Of a DNA stretch of 64,000 nucleotides, positions 24,779 through 33,692 are shown one piece after another (positions within the stretch are counted from its first letter, which is position 1; each line of letters opens with the position of its first letter). The DNA comes from an uncultured Alcaligenaceae bacterium (GTDB lineage: Bacteria > Pseudomonadota > Gammaproteobacteria > Burkholderiales > Burkholderiaceae_B), in the NCBI GenBank assembly GCA_937908115.1, contig CALEQZ010000072.1:38543-102542 (forward strand). The letters run 5' to 3'. A program made the position numbers and the translations under genes. The notes beneath the pieces are model-generated. The model worked only from the letters and a program-made list of their open reading frames with translations. It had not been told where the DNA came from and made no database searches.

Positions 24779-25585
24779 TCAGCGGCCTTCGACGAAATCC
24801 AGGCAGGCCTGTAGCATTGCCTTTAGGTGCGGCTGGATGCCGGCGGCGCGTTCGGGCATCCACGGGTAGGGCGGCTCTTCGCCCATGTAGGCGCAGTAGG
24901 CCATTTCCAGCTGGATCGCGTGGATGCCGCGGGTCGGATCGCCGTAGCGCCGCGTGATGTAGCCGCCCTTGAAACGGCCGTTCAACACGCTGGTGTAGCC
25001 CTCGGCCTGGCGCGCGAGCGCATAGACGCGCTCGGCCAGCTGGGGCGCGCAGCTGGCGCCGTCGGCGGTGCCAAGGTTCAGGTCCGGTAGCTTGCCCTCG
25101 AAGAAGCGCGGCAGCTGCGAGCAAATCGAGTGCGCATCCCATAGCGCCACGGTGCCGTGCTCGGCGCGCAGGCGCTGCAGCTCGGCCTGCAGTGCTTCAT
25201 GGTATGGCCGCCACCACCGCTGCAGGCGTTGGGCGATTTCTTCCTCGGTCGGCTCCTGGCCGGGCAGGTAGATCGGCTGCTTCAGGAAGGTGTCGACCGG
25301 GCACAGGCCGGTGGTGTCCTGGCCAGGGTACAGGTTCTGGCCGTCGGGCGGACGGTTCAGGTCGATGACGTAGCGCGAATACTCCGCCACCAGCAATGAG
25401 GCCCCCATCTCGCGGGCGAAGCCGTACAAGGCTTCCATGTGCCAGTCGGTGTCGGGCACGGCGCGGCCGTGCTCGGTCATGCGCTGGGCAAGCTCGGGCG
25501 GCAAGCGCGTGCCGGCATGCGGCATGGACACGATCAGGGGGCGCGAGCCCGGGATGAGGCGAAAGACGGGGGGGTGCTGGGACAT
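24779..25585 (-). CDS. hutG: N-formylglutamate deformylase
   Basis: A 268-residue N-formylglutamate amidohydrolase, which gives glutamate and formate. Zn-ligand segments are LIVSMPHAGTRLP, the DTDWHMEALYGFA region and ALWDAHSICSQLP. DLNRPPDGQNLYPGQDTTGLCP and GGYITRRYGDPTRGIHAIQLEMAYCAYM are diagnostic of HutG. The ATG at 25585 starts just before the conserved domain. No other histidine-utilisation gene (hutH, U, I, F) is in the window. Confidence 0.87.
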   Translation of the reverse strand: MSQHPPVFRLIPGSRPLIVSMPHAGTRLPPELAQRMTEHGRAVPDTDWHMEALYGFAREMGASLLVAEYSRYVIDLNRPPDGQNLYPGQDTTGLCPVDTFLKQPIYLPGQEPTEEEIAQRLQRWWRPYHEALQAELQRLRAEHGTVALWDAHSICSQLPRFFEGKLPDLNLGTADGASCAPQLAERVYALARQAEGYTSVLNGRFKGGYITRRYGDPTRGIHAIQLEMAYCAYMGEEPPYPWMPERAAGIQPHLKAMLQACLDFVEGR

Positions 25586-25875
25586 GGCAAAACCGGTCGA
25601 TGACGAAGGGGGTGGGCCCGGCCGCGGGCACGGGCACGGGCCGCTTGCGCGCGGCGAGCCGACGGCGCGGCGCGGACAAGGCGCATTATCGCGCGTGCCG
25701 GTGCGCCCGGCCCCGGGACGGCCCCAGCGCGGGGGAGGATGGCCCCAAAAAACCGCTAAAATCCTGGACTTTCCGTTTTTTGTTCTTCGGCCTGCGCAAC
25801 GGGCCCGCACGCGACTGGCGCGGCGCGGCGCCGACGCAGTGCCCTGGCCGGGCGATGCGCCCGGGGAGTCCAACC

Positions 25876-26184
25876 GTGCCTATCTACGCCTACAAGTGCG
25901 GCGCCTGCGGTCACGCCCAGGACGTGCTCCAGAAAGTGTCCGACGCGCCGCTGTCGACGTGCCCGCAATGCGGGCAAGAAACCTTTGCCAAGCAGGTTAC
26001 CGCCGCCGGTTTCCAGCTCAAGGGGTCCGGCTGGTACGTGACCGACTTCCGCAACAGCGGCGCGCCGTCCAAGCCAGCCTCGGATGCGTCCAAGCCGGAT
26101 TCGTCCGGCGCGTCGGACAAGGCTTCCTCGGGCGGCGACAAGCCGGCCGCCGCCGCATCCAATACGGCCGCTGCGTCGGCCTGA
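25876..26184 (+). CDS. FmdB-type zinc-ribbon regulatory protein
   Basis: A 102-residue protein with an N-terminal CxxC...CxxC zinc ribbon (PIYAYKCGACGHAQD and STCPQCGQETFAKQV, about residues 2-42), followed by GFQLKGSGWYVTDF. The low-complexity tail is rich in Ser, Ala, Asp and Lys (about 58-102). It begins with GTG, with GGGGAG 8 bases upstream. This small gene sits just upstream of aspS in many Betaproteobacteria. Its function is unknown. Confidence 0.82.
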   Translation: MPIYAYKCGACGHAQDVLQKVSDAPLSTCPQCGQETFAKQVTAAGFQLKGSGWYVTDFRNSGAPSKPASDASKPDSSGASDKASSGGDKPAAAASNTAAASA

Positions 26185-26314
26185 CGACCGCCGCGCCCGG
26201 CGGCCTTGGCAGGCGCAGGGCGCGGCATCCGGCCCCGCCCTGCGGCGCCAGGCAAAGCGTCCCGCCGGCCTGCCCGCACACTCATTCATCGCATTCATCA
26301 CGGAGTCATCCCGC

Positions 26315-28105
26315 ATGCGTACCTGCTACACCGGCGAGGTTTGCCGCGATCATCTCGGCCAGACCGTCACCCTGTTCGGCTGGGTGCACCGCCGCCGAGA
26401 CCACGGCGGGGTCATCTTCATCGACCTGCGCGACCGCGCCGGCCTGGCACAGATCGTTTTCGATCCGGACCACGCCGAGTCCTTCGCCATCGCCGAGCGG
26501 CTGCGCAACGAATACTGCGTGCGCGTGACGGGCAAGGTGCGCAACCGTCCGGAAGGCACGGCCAACCCGGACCTGGCCTCGGGCGAAGTCGAGGTGCTGT
26601 GCCACGAGATCGAGATCCTCAACCCGTCGGTCACGCCGCCCTTCCAGCTCGATGACGACAACCTGTCGGAAACCACCCGGCTGACGCACCGCGTACTGGA
26701 CCTGCGCCGTCCGCAGATGCAGCGCAACCTGATGCTGCGCTACCGCGTGTCCATCGAGGTGCGCAAATACCTGGACGCCCTGGGCTTCATCGACATCGAG
26801 ACGCCCATGCTCACCAAGAGCACGCCCGAAGGTGCGCGCGACTACCTGGTGCCCTCGCGCGTGAACGCGGGGCAGTTCTTCGCGCTGCCGCAGTCGCCGC
26901 AGCTGTTCAAGCAGATGCTGATGATCGCGGGGTTCGACCGCTACTACCAGATCACCAAGTGCTTCCGCGACGAAGACCTGCGCGCCGACCGCCAGCCTGA
27001 ATTCACCCAGATCGACTGCGAAACGTCTTTCCTGGATGAGAGCGAGATCCGCGCCATCTTCGAGGGCATGATCCGCCACGTCTTCAAGACGGTGCAAGGC
27101 GTCGACCTGCCCGACCCCTTCCCGCAAATGACCTGGGAAGAGGCCATGCGCCGGTACGGCTCGGACAAGCCGGACCTGCGCGTGTCGCTGGAGTTCACCG
27201 ACCTGACCGACGTGATGCGCGACGTCGAGTTCAAGGTGTTCTCGCAAGCCGCCGCGTTGCCGGGCGGCCGCGTCGTGGCGCTGCGCGTACCGGGCGGCGC
27301 GGAGCTGACCCGCAGCGAGATCGATGCCTACACGCAGTTCGTGGGCATCTACGGTGCCAAGGGGCTGGCCTGGATCAAGGTCAACGACGCCGCCAAGGGC
27401 CGCGAAGGCCTGCAGTCGCCCATCGTCAAGAACATCCATGATGCGGCCCTTGCCGAGATGATGGCCCGTACCGGTGCGAAGGACGGCGACATCATCTTCT
27501 TCGGCGCGGACCGTGCCAAGGTGGTCAACGATTCCATGGGCGCGCTGCGCGTCAAGATCGGCCACAGCGAGTTCGGCCGCACGCACGGCCTGTTCGAGGA
27601 AGGCTGGAAACCGCTGTGGGTGATCGACTTCCCGATGTTCGAGTACGACGAGGAAGAAGGCCGCTACACCGCCGCGCACCATCCCTTTACCAGCCCCAAG
27701 GACGGCCACGAGGACCTGTTGGCGACCGACCCGGGCAAGGCGCTGGCCAAGGCCTACGATATGGTGCTCAACGGTTGGGAAATCGGCGGCGGATCGGTGC
27801 GCATCCATCGCGAGGAAGTCCAAAGCAAGGTGTTCCGCGCACTGAAGATCGACGCCGAGGAAGCGCGCGAGAAGTTCGGCTTCCTGCTCGATGCCCTGCA
27901 GTACGGCGCGCCACCCCACGGCGGGATCGCCTTCGGGCTGGACCGCATCGTCACCATGATGGCTGGGGCCGAATCGATCCGCGACGTGATCGCCTTCCCC
28001 AAGACGCAGCGCGCCCAGTGCCTGCTGACCCAGGCGCCCTCGACCGTGGACGAGAAGCAGCTGCGCGAGCTGCATATCCGGCTGCGGCAGGCCGAGGTCA
28101 AGTAA
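26315..28105 (+). CDS. aspS: Aspartyl-tRNA synthetase
   Basis: A 596-residue class II synthetase. The N-terminal OB-fold (1 to about 105) contains GWVHRRRDHGGVIFIDLRDR. Motif 1 is near YRVSIEVRKYLDALGFIDIETP, motif 2 in CFRDEDLRADRQPEFTQID, and motif 3 in GGIAFGLDRIVTMM. A bacterial-type GAD insertion lies at about 290-420. The length is normal and the gene is intact. ATG at 26315 begins the MRT-Y-GEV start usual for bacterial AspRS. Confidence 0.97.
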   Translation: MRTCYTGEVCRDHLGQTVTLFGWVHRRRDHGGVIFIDLRDRAGLAQIVFDPDHAESFAIAERLRNEYCVRVTGKVRNRPEGTANPDLASGEVEVLCHEIEILNPSVTPPFQLDDDNLSETTRLTHRVLDLRRPQMQRNLMLRYRVSIEVRKYLDALGFIDIETPMLTKSTPEGARDYLVPSRVNAGQFFALPQSPQLFKQMLMIAGFDRYYQITKCFRDEDLRADRQPEFTQIDCETSFLDESEIRAIFEGMIRHVFKTVQGVDLPDPFPQMTWEEAMRRYGSDKPDLRVSLEFTDLTDVMRDVEFKVFSQAAALPGGRVVALRVPGGAELTRSEIDAYTQFVGIYGAKGLAWIKVNDAAKGREGLQSPIVKNIHDAALAEMMARTGAKDGDIIFFGADRAKVVNDSMGALRVKIGHSEFGRTHGLFEEGWKPLWVIDFPMFEYDEEEGRYTAAHHPFTSPKDGHEDLLATDPGKALAKAYDMVLNGWEIGGGSVRIHREEVQSKVFRALKIDAEEAREKFGFLLDALQYGAPPHGGIAFGLDRIVTMMAGAESIRDVIAFPKTQRAQCLLTQAPSTVDEKQLRELHIRLRQAEVK

Positions 28106-28128
28106 GCAGTCAGCCAGCAAGTGGTTCG

Positions 28129-28154
28129 GACAGGGCGCCTTGAGGCGCCCTGTC
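28129..28154 (+). terminator. Terminator after aspS
   Basis: GACAGGGCGCCT and its complement AGGCGCCCTGTC meet across a very short loop (effectively 10 bp with a TTGA loop), followed by TGTTTC. It lies 23 bp after the aspS stop and fits a Rho-independent terminator with a weak T tract. Confidence 0.75.
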
Positions 28155-28256
28155 TGTTTCGCCGCGCGGCCGGCACGCTAGAATCTTGGTCTCGATTCGG
28201 CCCCTTGCCGGCAGCGGACAGGCCGGCGCGAGGCCGACCGCCATGCGAGGCCATCG

Positions 28257-29132
28257 GTGTCCGTCATCCGCGTCGTCAGCTACAACATCCACAAAGGGCG
28301 CTCCCCGCTGGGGCGGCGCGATTCGCTGTACGACCTACGGCTCGCGCTGTACGGACTGCGCCCCGACCTGGTTTTCCTGCAGGAAGTCCAAGGCCGCAAC
28401 GAGCAATACCAGCTGCTGCATGCCCAGCACGAATCCCTGGCCGCCGGCCTGCACATGAGCGCCGCCTACGGGCGCAATGCGGTGCGGCGGCGCACCGACC
28501 ACGGCAACGCGCTGTTGTCGCGGTTTCCGATACTGGACTACGAAAACCAGGATATCTCCGACCATCCGCTGGAGCAGCGCGGCATGCTACATGCGCGGGT
28601 GGAAATCGGCGGACAGCAGGTGCATTGCTTCGTCGTGCACTTGGGGCTGTTCGCCGGCAGCCGCATGCGGCAGGTCGCCGCGCTGACCGACCGCATCAGC
28701 CGGCTGGTGCCGGCGCAGGCGCCGCTTTTGATCGCGGGCGACTTCAACGACTGGAAGGACCGCCTGGCGCCGATGTTCGTCAGGCAGCTGGGCGTGTATG
28801 AGGTTTTCGCCTACGCGCCGCGCGGCATGGGCTACAGCTATGCCATCCGTGGCCAGGGACTGGGCGGGCAGGGCCTGCGCGAATCCCTGCGTCGCTTGCG
28901 CGCGGCCATGCGAGGCGGCGTCGCCGAGCAGCGCGCCAACCTACTGGGCATGGACGGCGCGTACTGCCTGTTGCCGCCGCCGCGCACGTTCCCGGCGGTG
29001 TTTCCCTGGCTGCGCCTGGACCGCATCTACCAGCGCGGCTTTGCCGTGCGCAGCGCCCGGGTGCTGCGCGGCCGGCCGTGGTCGGAGTTTTCCGACCATG
29101 CCCCGCTGCTGGCCGAGCTGGAGCTGCCGTGA
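28257..29132 (+). CDS. Endonuclease/exonuclease/phosphatase family protein (YbhP-like)
   Basis: A 291-residue EEP-fold hydrolase. Catalytic segments are VVSYNIHKGRSPL (N), FLQEVQG (E), the HLGLFAGSR region, LIAGDFNDWKD (D, N) and FSDHAPLLAEL (DH). It starts with GTG, with GAGG upstream. The pair EEP protein plus ClsB-type cardiolipin synthase matches the E. coli ybhP-ybhO arrangement, which supports a membrane-lipid-related role. The substrate is unknown. Confidence 0.85.
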   Translation: MSVIRVVSYNIHKGRSPLGRRDSLYDLRLALYGLRPDLVFLQEVQGRNEQYQLLHAQHESLAAGLHMSAAYGRNAVRRRTDHGNALLSRFPILDYENQDISDHPLEQRGMLHARVEIGGQQVHCFVVHLGLFAGSRMRQVAALTDRISRLVPAQAPLLIAGDFNDWKDRLAPMFVRQLGVYEVFAYAPRGMGYSYAIRGQGLGGQGLRESLRRLRAAMRGGVAEQRANLLGMDGAYCLLPPPRTFPAVFPWLRLDRIYQRGFAVRSARVLRGRPWSEFSDHAPLLAELELP

Positions 29133-29213
29133 CGGACGGGCGCAATCCGGCATTGTCCCGCGCATGCACGCCGGCCGATGGCCGGCGCGTGCGCGTGGCA
29201 AGGAGGCGCCGCC

Positions 29214-30425
29214 TTGCCTGAGCCGCTGAAACTGCACTGGCACGACGGCAACGACGTCCGCTTGCTGGAGAACGGCGGGGAATTCTTTCCCGCCTTGTTC
29301 GAGGCGATCGACCAGGCGCGTTCGGTCGTGCACCTGGAAACCTATATCTTCCAGATCGACGACGCGGGCACGGCGCTGCTTGCCCGGCTGCAGGCGGCCT
29401 GCGCGCGCGGCGTCAAGGTCCGCGTGGTGATCGATGGCTTTGGCAGCGCAGAATCGGCCCAGGCAGTCGTGGAATGTATCCGCGCCATGGGCGGCCAGTG
29501 CCGCGTGTACCGGCCCGAACCCCGGTACCTGGGCCGGCTGGTGCCCAGCCGCCGGCGCCTGCGGCGCATGCATCGCAAAATCGCCGTCATCGATAACGCC
29601 GTGGCGTTCGTCGGCGGCATCAACGTCGTCGACGACTACACCAACGAGGGCGAGGATCAGCCGAGCTTCACTCATCCGCGCTTTGACTACGCCGTGCGGG
29701 TGGCCGGGCCCATCGTGGCCGACATCGTGCACGCGGTGGATTTGCTATGGGTGCGGCTAAGCTGGTTGCAGTTGCGCCGGCCGCTGCGGTCGCTGCGCGA
29801 CGTGCAGCTGCGGCATCCGGGCTACGCCGACCACCCGCCATGCGGGACGACGCGCGCCGCCCTGGCGCTGCGCGACAACCTGCGCTTTCGGCACACCATC
29901 GAGCAGTCCTACCTGCATGCCATGGGCCGAGCCCGCCGCGACATCCTGATCGCCTGCGCATACTTCCTGCCGGGGCGGCGACTGCGCAAGGCGCTCGTCG
30001 CAGCCACGGCGCGCGGGGTGCGCGTGCGGCTGCTGCTGCAAGGCAAGGCGGAGTACCTGCTGCAGCGCTACGCCACGCGCGCCATGTACGATGAGTTGCT
30101 TTCGCACGGCATCGAGATCTACGAATACATGCCGAGCTTCCTGCACGCCAAGGTGGCCGTGGTCGATGACTACGCCACGGTCGGATCGTCCAATCTGGAC
30201 CCATTCAGCCTGCTGTTGGCGCGCGAGGCCAATGTGGTGGTCGATGACGCGGGCTTTGCCGCGCGGCTGCGTGCGTCGCTGCAGCGTGCCATCGCCACCG
30301 ATTCCCGGCCGGTGGAGCGGCACAGCTATGCGCGCCGGGCATGGCTGCGCCGCTTGGTCGACGCGGCCGCCTATACGGCCGTTCGCATCGCCGTGGCGCT
30401 GACCGGGCGGGGGGCGCAGTATTGA
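29214..30425 (+). CDS. clsB: Cardiolipin synthase B (phospholipase D family)
   Basis: A 403-residue phospholipase D-superfamily enzyme with both HKD motifs, HRKIAVIDN (about 120) and HAKVAVVDDYATVGSSN (about 310). In ClsB these catalyse phosphatidyl transfer to make cardiolipin. The start is TTG at 29214, with AGGAGG seven bases upstream and the domain beginning at once; a longer ATG frame from 29178 has no SD. There is no N-terminal membrane segment, as in ClsB (YbhO). Confidence 0.88.
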   Translation: MPEPLKLHWHDGNDVRLLENGGEFFPALFEAIDQARSVVHLETYIFQIDDAGTALLARLQAACARGVKVRVVIDGFGSAESAQAVVECIRAMGGQCRVYRPEPRYLGRLVPSRRRLRRMHRKIAVIDNAVAFVGGINVVDDYTNEGEDQPSFTHPRFDYAVRVAGPIVADIVHAVDLLWVRLSWLQLRRPLRSLRDVQLRHPGYADHPPCGTTRAALALRDNLRFRHTIEQSYLHAMGRARRDILIACAYFLPGRRLRKALVAATARGVRVRLLLQGKAEYLLQRYATRAMYDELLSHGIEIYEYMPSFLHAKVAVVDDYATVGSSNLDPFSLLLAREANVVVDDAGFAARLRASLQRAIATDSRPVERHSYARRAWLRRLVDAAAYTAVRIAVALTGRGAQY

Positions 30426-30460
30426 CGCTATATCGAGTTGGGCCCGTTGCGCGCCGGCGC

Positions 30461-31201
30461 TTATTTCCTGCGGTCGCGCCCGCGCCGGTCTTCGTAGCCG
30501 GTCAGGCATTTGCTGAGCAGCTGCAGCACGTGCGTGCGCCGCGAGACCAGCACCCTGGGCAGGCAGAACATGTCGTCGCCCGGCCGGGCACGGCCGCGGA
30601 TGGTCGAGGTGGCGTTGGCGTAGCCTGCTTCCTGGACCATGCGCCGGTGTTCGGGCTGCTGCTTGCCGTAGGGGTAGCAGAAGGCGGAGACCTCGGCGCC
30701 GGTGATGTCCTGCAGCATCCGGCGGCACTGGGCGATTTGCCGGAAGGCCTCGGCCGGCTGCATGCGCGGCAGCTGCACGTGGTCGACGGTATGCGCGCCG
30801 ACTTCGTGGCCGGCGGCGTGCCATTGCCGGATCTCGTCGGCGTCCATGAGCTCGGCGCGCGGGATGCCGATGGGTTCGTCCCATACGTTGCTGCCGCCGA
30901 TCTGCCCGCTGACGAAGTACGTGGTGGCAGTAAACCCCAGTTCGTCGAGCACGGGCATGGCATTGGCCAGCACGTTGCGGTAGCCGTCGTCGAAGGTGAC
31001 GCCGAAGACCTTGCCCTGGCGTTCGCCGCGCAGGTAGGGCATCAGGTCGCGCATGGACAGGCCGCGGTACCCCAGCCGGTGCATCCACTTCATGTGGGCC
31101 CGGAAGCGTGCGGGATGCACCACCAGTCCGCGCATCGGCGTACCTGCGGGCGGGGTCTGGTCGATCTGGTGGTACATCAATATGGGGATGGTGGCCGTCA
31201 T
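30461..31201 (-). CDS. Polysaccharide deacetylase (NodB/CE4)
   Basis: A 246-residue carbohydrate esterase family 4 protein. Motif 1 is VTFDDGYRN (metal Asp), motif 2 GHEVGAHTVDHV (H...H), and motif 3 FCYPYGKQQ. It has no signal peptide, so it may act in the cytoplasm on a sugar precursor. ATG at 31201 opens directly into IPILMYHQID, the usual first strand. It is divergent from the GT4 glycosyltransferase, suggesting a small envelope-sugar locus. Confidence 0.87.
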   Translation of the reverse strand: MTATIPILMYHQIDQTPPAGTPMRGLVVHPARFRAHMKWMHRLGYRGLSMRDLMPYLRGERQGKVFGVTFDDGYRNVLANAMPVLDELGFTATTYFVSGQIGGSNVWDEPIGIPRAELMDADEIRQWHAAGHEVGAHTVDHVQLPRMQPAEAFRQIAQCRRMLQDITGAEVSAFCYPYGKQQPEHRRMVQEAGYANATSTIRGRARPGDDMFCLPRVLVSRRTHVLQLLSKCLTGYEDRRGRDRRK

Positions 31202-31418
31202 GGCGTAAAGCGGGTCGAACGAGCGGCAGGGCCCTGAGTATACGGCCGGGCCCTGTGGCAACAAACTGGCGAGGCGGCCCGCCCGGTGCGGCCGGGAGTG
31301 CCCGCGTCGCCCGCGTGCCGGCGGGGACGGGCAGGCCAAAGCGGGCCTACGCTTGCGGCCGGCGTCAGGCAGCGCCTAATATTCGCCGTCGCGACGGGAC
31401 CCGGATGGACTTCACACC

Positions 31419-32579
31419 ATGAACAACGACGAGGCGGCAGGCGCCGCGCGCCGCCCGCGCGTAGCCTTCATCAGTCGGGCTTTCGGCGCGCGGTTCGGCG
31501 GCGCGGAATCGTACGCTGAAAGGCTGCTGGAGCGGCTGCGCCATGACTTCGACATCCACGTCTTTTGCCAGGCGTGGGAATGCGACCTACCGATCACGCA
31601 CACCATCGTCCCCGCGCTGCGCTCGGGCCCGCGGTGGCTGCGGTTGCTGCATTTCACGCGCCAATGCGCAAAGGCGGCGCGGGATTTCGACCTGGTCCAT
31701 TCGCACGAAAATGCCGGCGCGGCTGACGTGCACGGCGTGCATGTGATGCCGGTGCGCTATTCGCGCTACTTCCATCGCCGCAGCCTGGGGCGTTGGCTGC
31801 AGACGGTGACCAGCCCCCGCTGGCAGGCTTACCTGTGGCTGGAAAAGACACGCTATCGCGCATCGGGCCACCGCGCGCTGGTGGCGGCGTCCCCGCTCAT
31901 CCGGCAGCAGATACAAACCGCGTATCCGCAGGCGCGCGATGTCATCGTGATCCCGCCGGGCGTGCGAATGCCGGCCAATCCGGCAACGCCCGCTGCCGCG
32001 CGCGCGGCGCTGGGCCTGGCGCCGGAAAAAACCTACCTGCTCTTGGTGGCCAACAGCCCGGTGCGCAAGGGGTACGAGACCATCTTGCAGGCCATGCCCG
32101 CGCTGCACGAAGACGTCCACTTGATCGTGGTCGGGGGCCCCGAAGACACCGCGCGCCAGACGCGGCAGCTGGCCGGGCAGGCGGGCTTGGGACCGCGCGT
32201 GCACGTCTGGCCCGCGCAGCGCGATTTGAACGACTTCTATAGTGCTGCGGACTTATTCGTCTTTCCAACCACGGGCGATGCCTTCGGCATGGTCGCGCTG
32301 GAAGCCATGTCATATGGCGTGCCCGCCATCATGAGCGGGCCGCGCCATTGCGGTTTCGCCGAGTACGTGCGCAATGGCATCGACGGGCTGATCGTCGACG
32401 ACCCGCGCGACGCGCCGGCGCTGGCCGGCGCGGTGCGCAGGGTGCTGGAAGACCGCGACCTAAGGGCAAGGCTCGCGGACAACGCACGGGCGCTGGCCGC
32501 CCGGCTGGGATGGGACCAGGTCGCGGAAAGCTATGCGGCGCTTTACCGGCGGTTGCTAGGCGAGCGGCGGGTGGCCTAG
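31419..32579 (+). CDS. GT4-family glycosyltransferase
   Basis: A 386-residue GT-B glycosyltransferase resembling lipopolysaccharide core transferases (WaaG type). The N-terminal half shows FGGAESYAERL and VHSHENAGAADVHGVH. The C-terminal donor-binding half shows PVRKGYETILQAM, VVGGPEDTARQ, the FPTTGDAFGMVALEAMSYG segment (E-x7-E type) and GIDGLIVDDP. No signal or membrane segment is seen. The sugar and acceptor are unknown; LPS core or another envelope glycan is likely. Confidence 0.85.
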   Translation: MNNDEAAGAARRPRVAFISRAFGARFGGAESYAERLLERLRHDFDIHVFCQAWECDLPITHTIVPALRSGPRWLRLLHFTRQCAKAARDFDLVHSHENAGAADVHGVHVMPVRYSRYFHRRSLGRWLQTVTSPRWQAYLWLEKTRYRASGHRALVAASPLIRQQIQTAYPQARDVIVIPPGVRMPANPATPAAARAALGLAPEKTYLLLVANSPVRKGYETILQAMPALHEDVHLIVVGGPEDTARQTRQLAGQAGLGPRVHVWPAQRDLNDFYSAADLFVFPTTGDAFGMVALEAMSYGVPAIMSGPRHCGFAEYVRNGIDGLIVDDPRDAPALAGAVRRVLEDRDLRARLADNARALAARLGWDQVAESYAALYRRLLGERRVA

Positions 32580-32663
32580 CTGGCGGTGCCGAGGCAAGTG
32601 GCCCGGGGGGCGGCCGGGCGCTGCGGCACCGCGGGCGATGCATCTTCGGGGTCCGCCCCGGCG

Positions 32664-33560
32664 TCAACTGACGACCGATGCAATGTATTGCCTGAACCAG
32701 GCATGGCAGGGGTCGTCGTGATGGCGCTCGTGCCAGTACAGGGAAACCGTGATCTTTGGCAGGCTCAGCGGCACGTCAAGCACTTCGATGCGGGATGTGG
32801 CCGCCAGCGAGCGGGCAACGCTCAGGGGCAAGGTGGCGATCAGGTCGGATTGCTCGACGACATATGGGCACGCCAAATAGCTCGATAGCGTCACGACGAT
32901 GTGGCGGCTGCGGTTTTGCCCTTGCAGCATGCGATCGATCTTTGCGCTGAAGAACCCCGTGTGGGCCGCCAGGTCGATGTGCCCATAATGCAAGTAGGTG
33001 TCCAGGTTCCAGCGCTTGCGCAGGCAGGGATGGTTGCGCCGCACGACACAAACCGCCGGTTCGTCGTAGAGGAAGCGCGTGCGCAGATCGGACTTGGGTT
33101 CGGGGAAATAGCCGGCGATCAGCTCAACGTGGTTCGTATCCAGCATGCTCAGGCCGTGCAGCAGCCGGGCCGGGACCACGCGCAGGTGGAAGTGCGGCGC
33201 GTCCCGCGTCAAGCGGGGCACGACCCGCGGCAGGAGGAAATGCTGGACGTAGTCCGTGGCGTACAGCGTCAGGTTTCCCGGCGAGCGCGAAGGATCGAAG
33301 CCCTGGCGCGGCAGGGTGGCACGCTGCCAGCGTTGCAGCAGCGGGCTGAGGTCGCGGTATAGCTCCTGCGCCCGCGGCGTGGGTTCCCACAGCCCGGCTT
33401 CGCGGGTGAAGAGCGGGTCACCGAACACCTTGCGCAGGCGCGAGAGCGCGGCGCTCATGGCTGGCTGGGTGATGCCCAGTTGCTCGGCGGCACGCGACAA
33501 GCTGCGGCAGGCCATCAAGGCGTCGAAGTGCAGCAGCAGGTTGAGATCGGCGTGCTTCAT
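32664..33560 (-). CDS. LysR-type regulator of the hydantoinase/Bug operon
   Basis: A 298-residue LTTR. The helix-turn-helix is at about 6-65 (LLLHFDALMACRSLSRAAEQLGITQPAMSAALSRLRKVFGDPLF), close to the NodD/NahR-like branch. The effector domain covers about 90-295. It is divergent from the Bug-hyuAB-oxidase operon and is its likely regulator; the direct repeats at 33572-33604 are the probable binding site. Confidence 0.88.
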   Translation of the reverse strand: MKHADLNLLLHFDALMACRSLSRAAEQLGITQPAMSAALSRLRKVFGDPLFTREAGLWEPTPRAQELYRDLSPLLQRWQRATLPRQGFDPSRSPGNLTLYATDYVQHFLLPRVVPRLTRDAPHFHLRVVPARLLHGLSMLDTNHVELIAGYFPEPKSDLRTRFLYDEPAVCVVRRNHPCLRKRWNLDTYLHYGHIDLAAHTGFFSAKIDRMLQGQNRSRHIVVTLSSYLACPYVVEQSDLIATLPLSVARSLAATSRIEVLDVPLSLPKITVSLYWHERHHDDPCHAWFRQYIASVVS

Positions 33561-33571
33561 GGCGATTCGTC

Positions 33572-33604
33572 ATAAATGGAATTGATGAAAATATAAATGC
33601 AATT
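33572..33604. promoter_or_regulatory. Two 12-bp direct repeats, candidate LysR binding site
   Basis: ATAAATG-N-AATT occurs at 33572-33583 and 33593-33604, exactly 21 bp apart (two helical turns). It is an AT-rich island between the divergent LysR gene and the Bug operon. Repeats on the same face of the helix fit LysR recognition and activation sites. Binding is inferred. Confidence 0.5.
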
Positions 33605-33692
33605 AGCGCCACAAGGGAGTCCTCGCTCCTAGCATCAAGACCCGGCGGGAATGTGTTGCTTCCCGCGATACCTAGACCACGGGGAATGTGCA

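Noticed and set aside
26306..28120. A 604-codon minus-strand frame opposite aspS
   Set aside because: It is the exact shadow of aspS, one of the most certain genes of the window.
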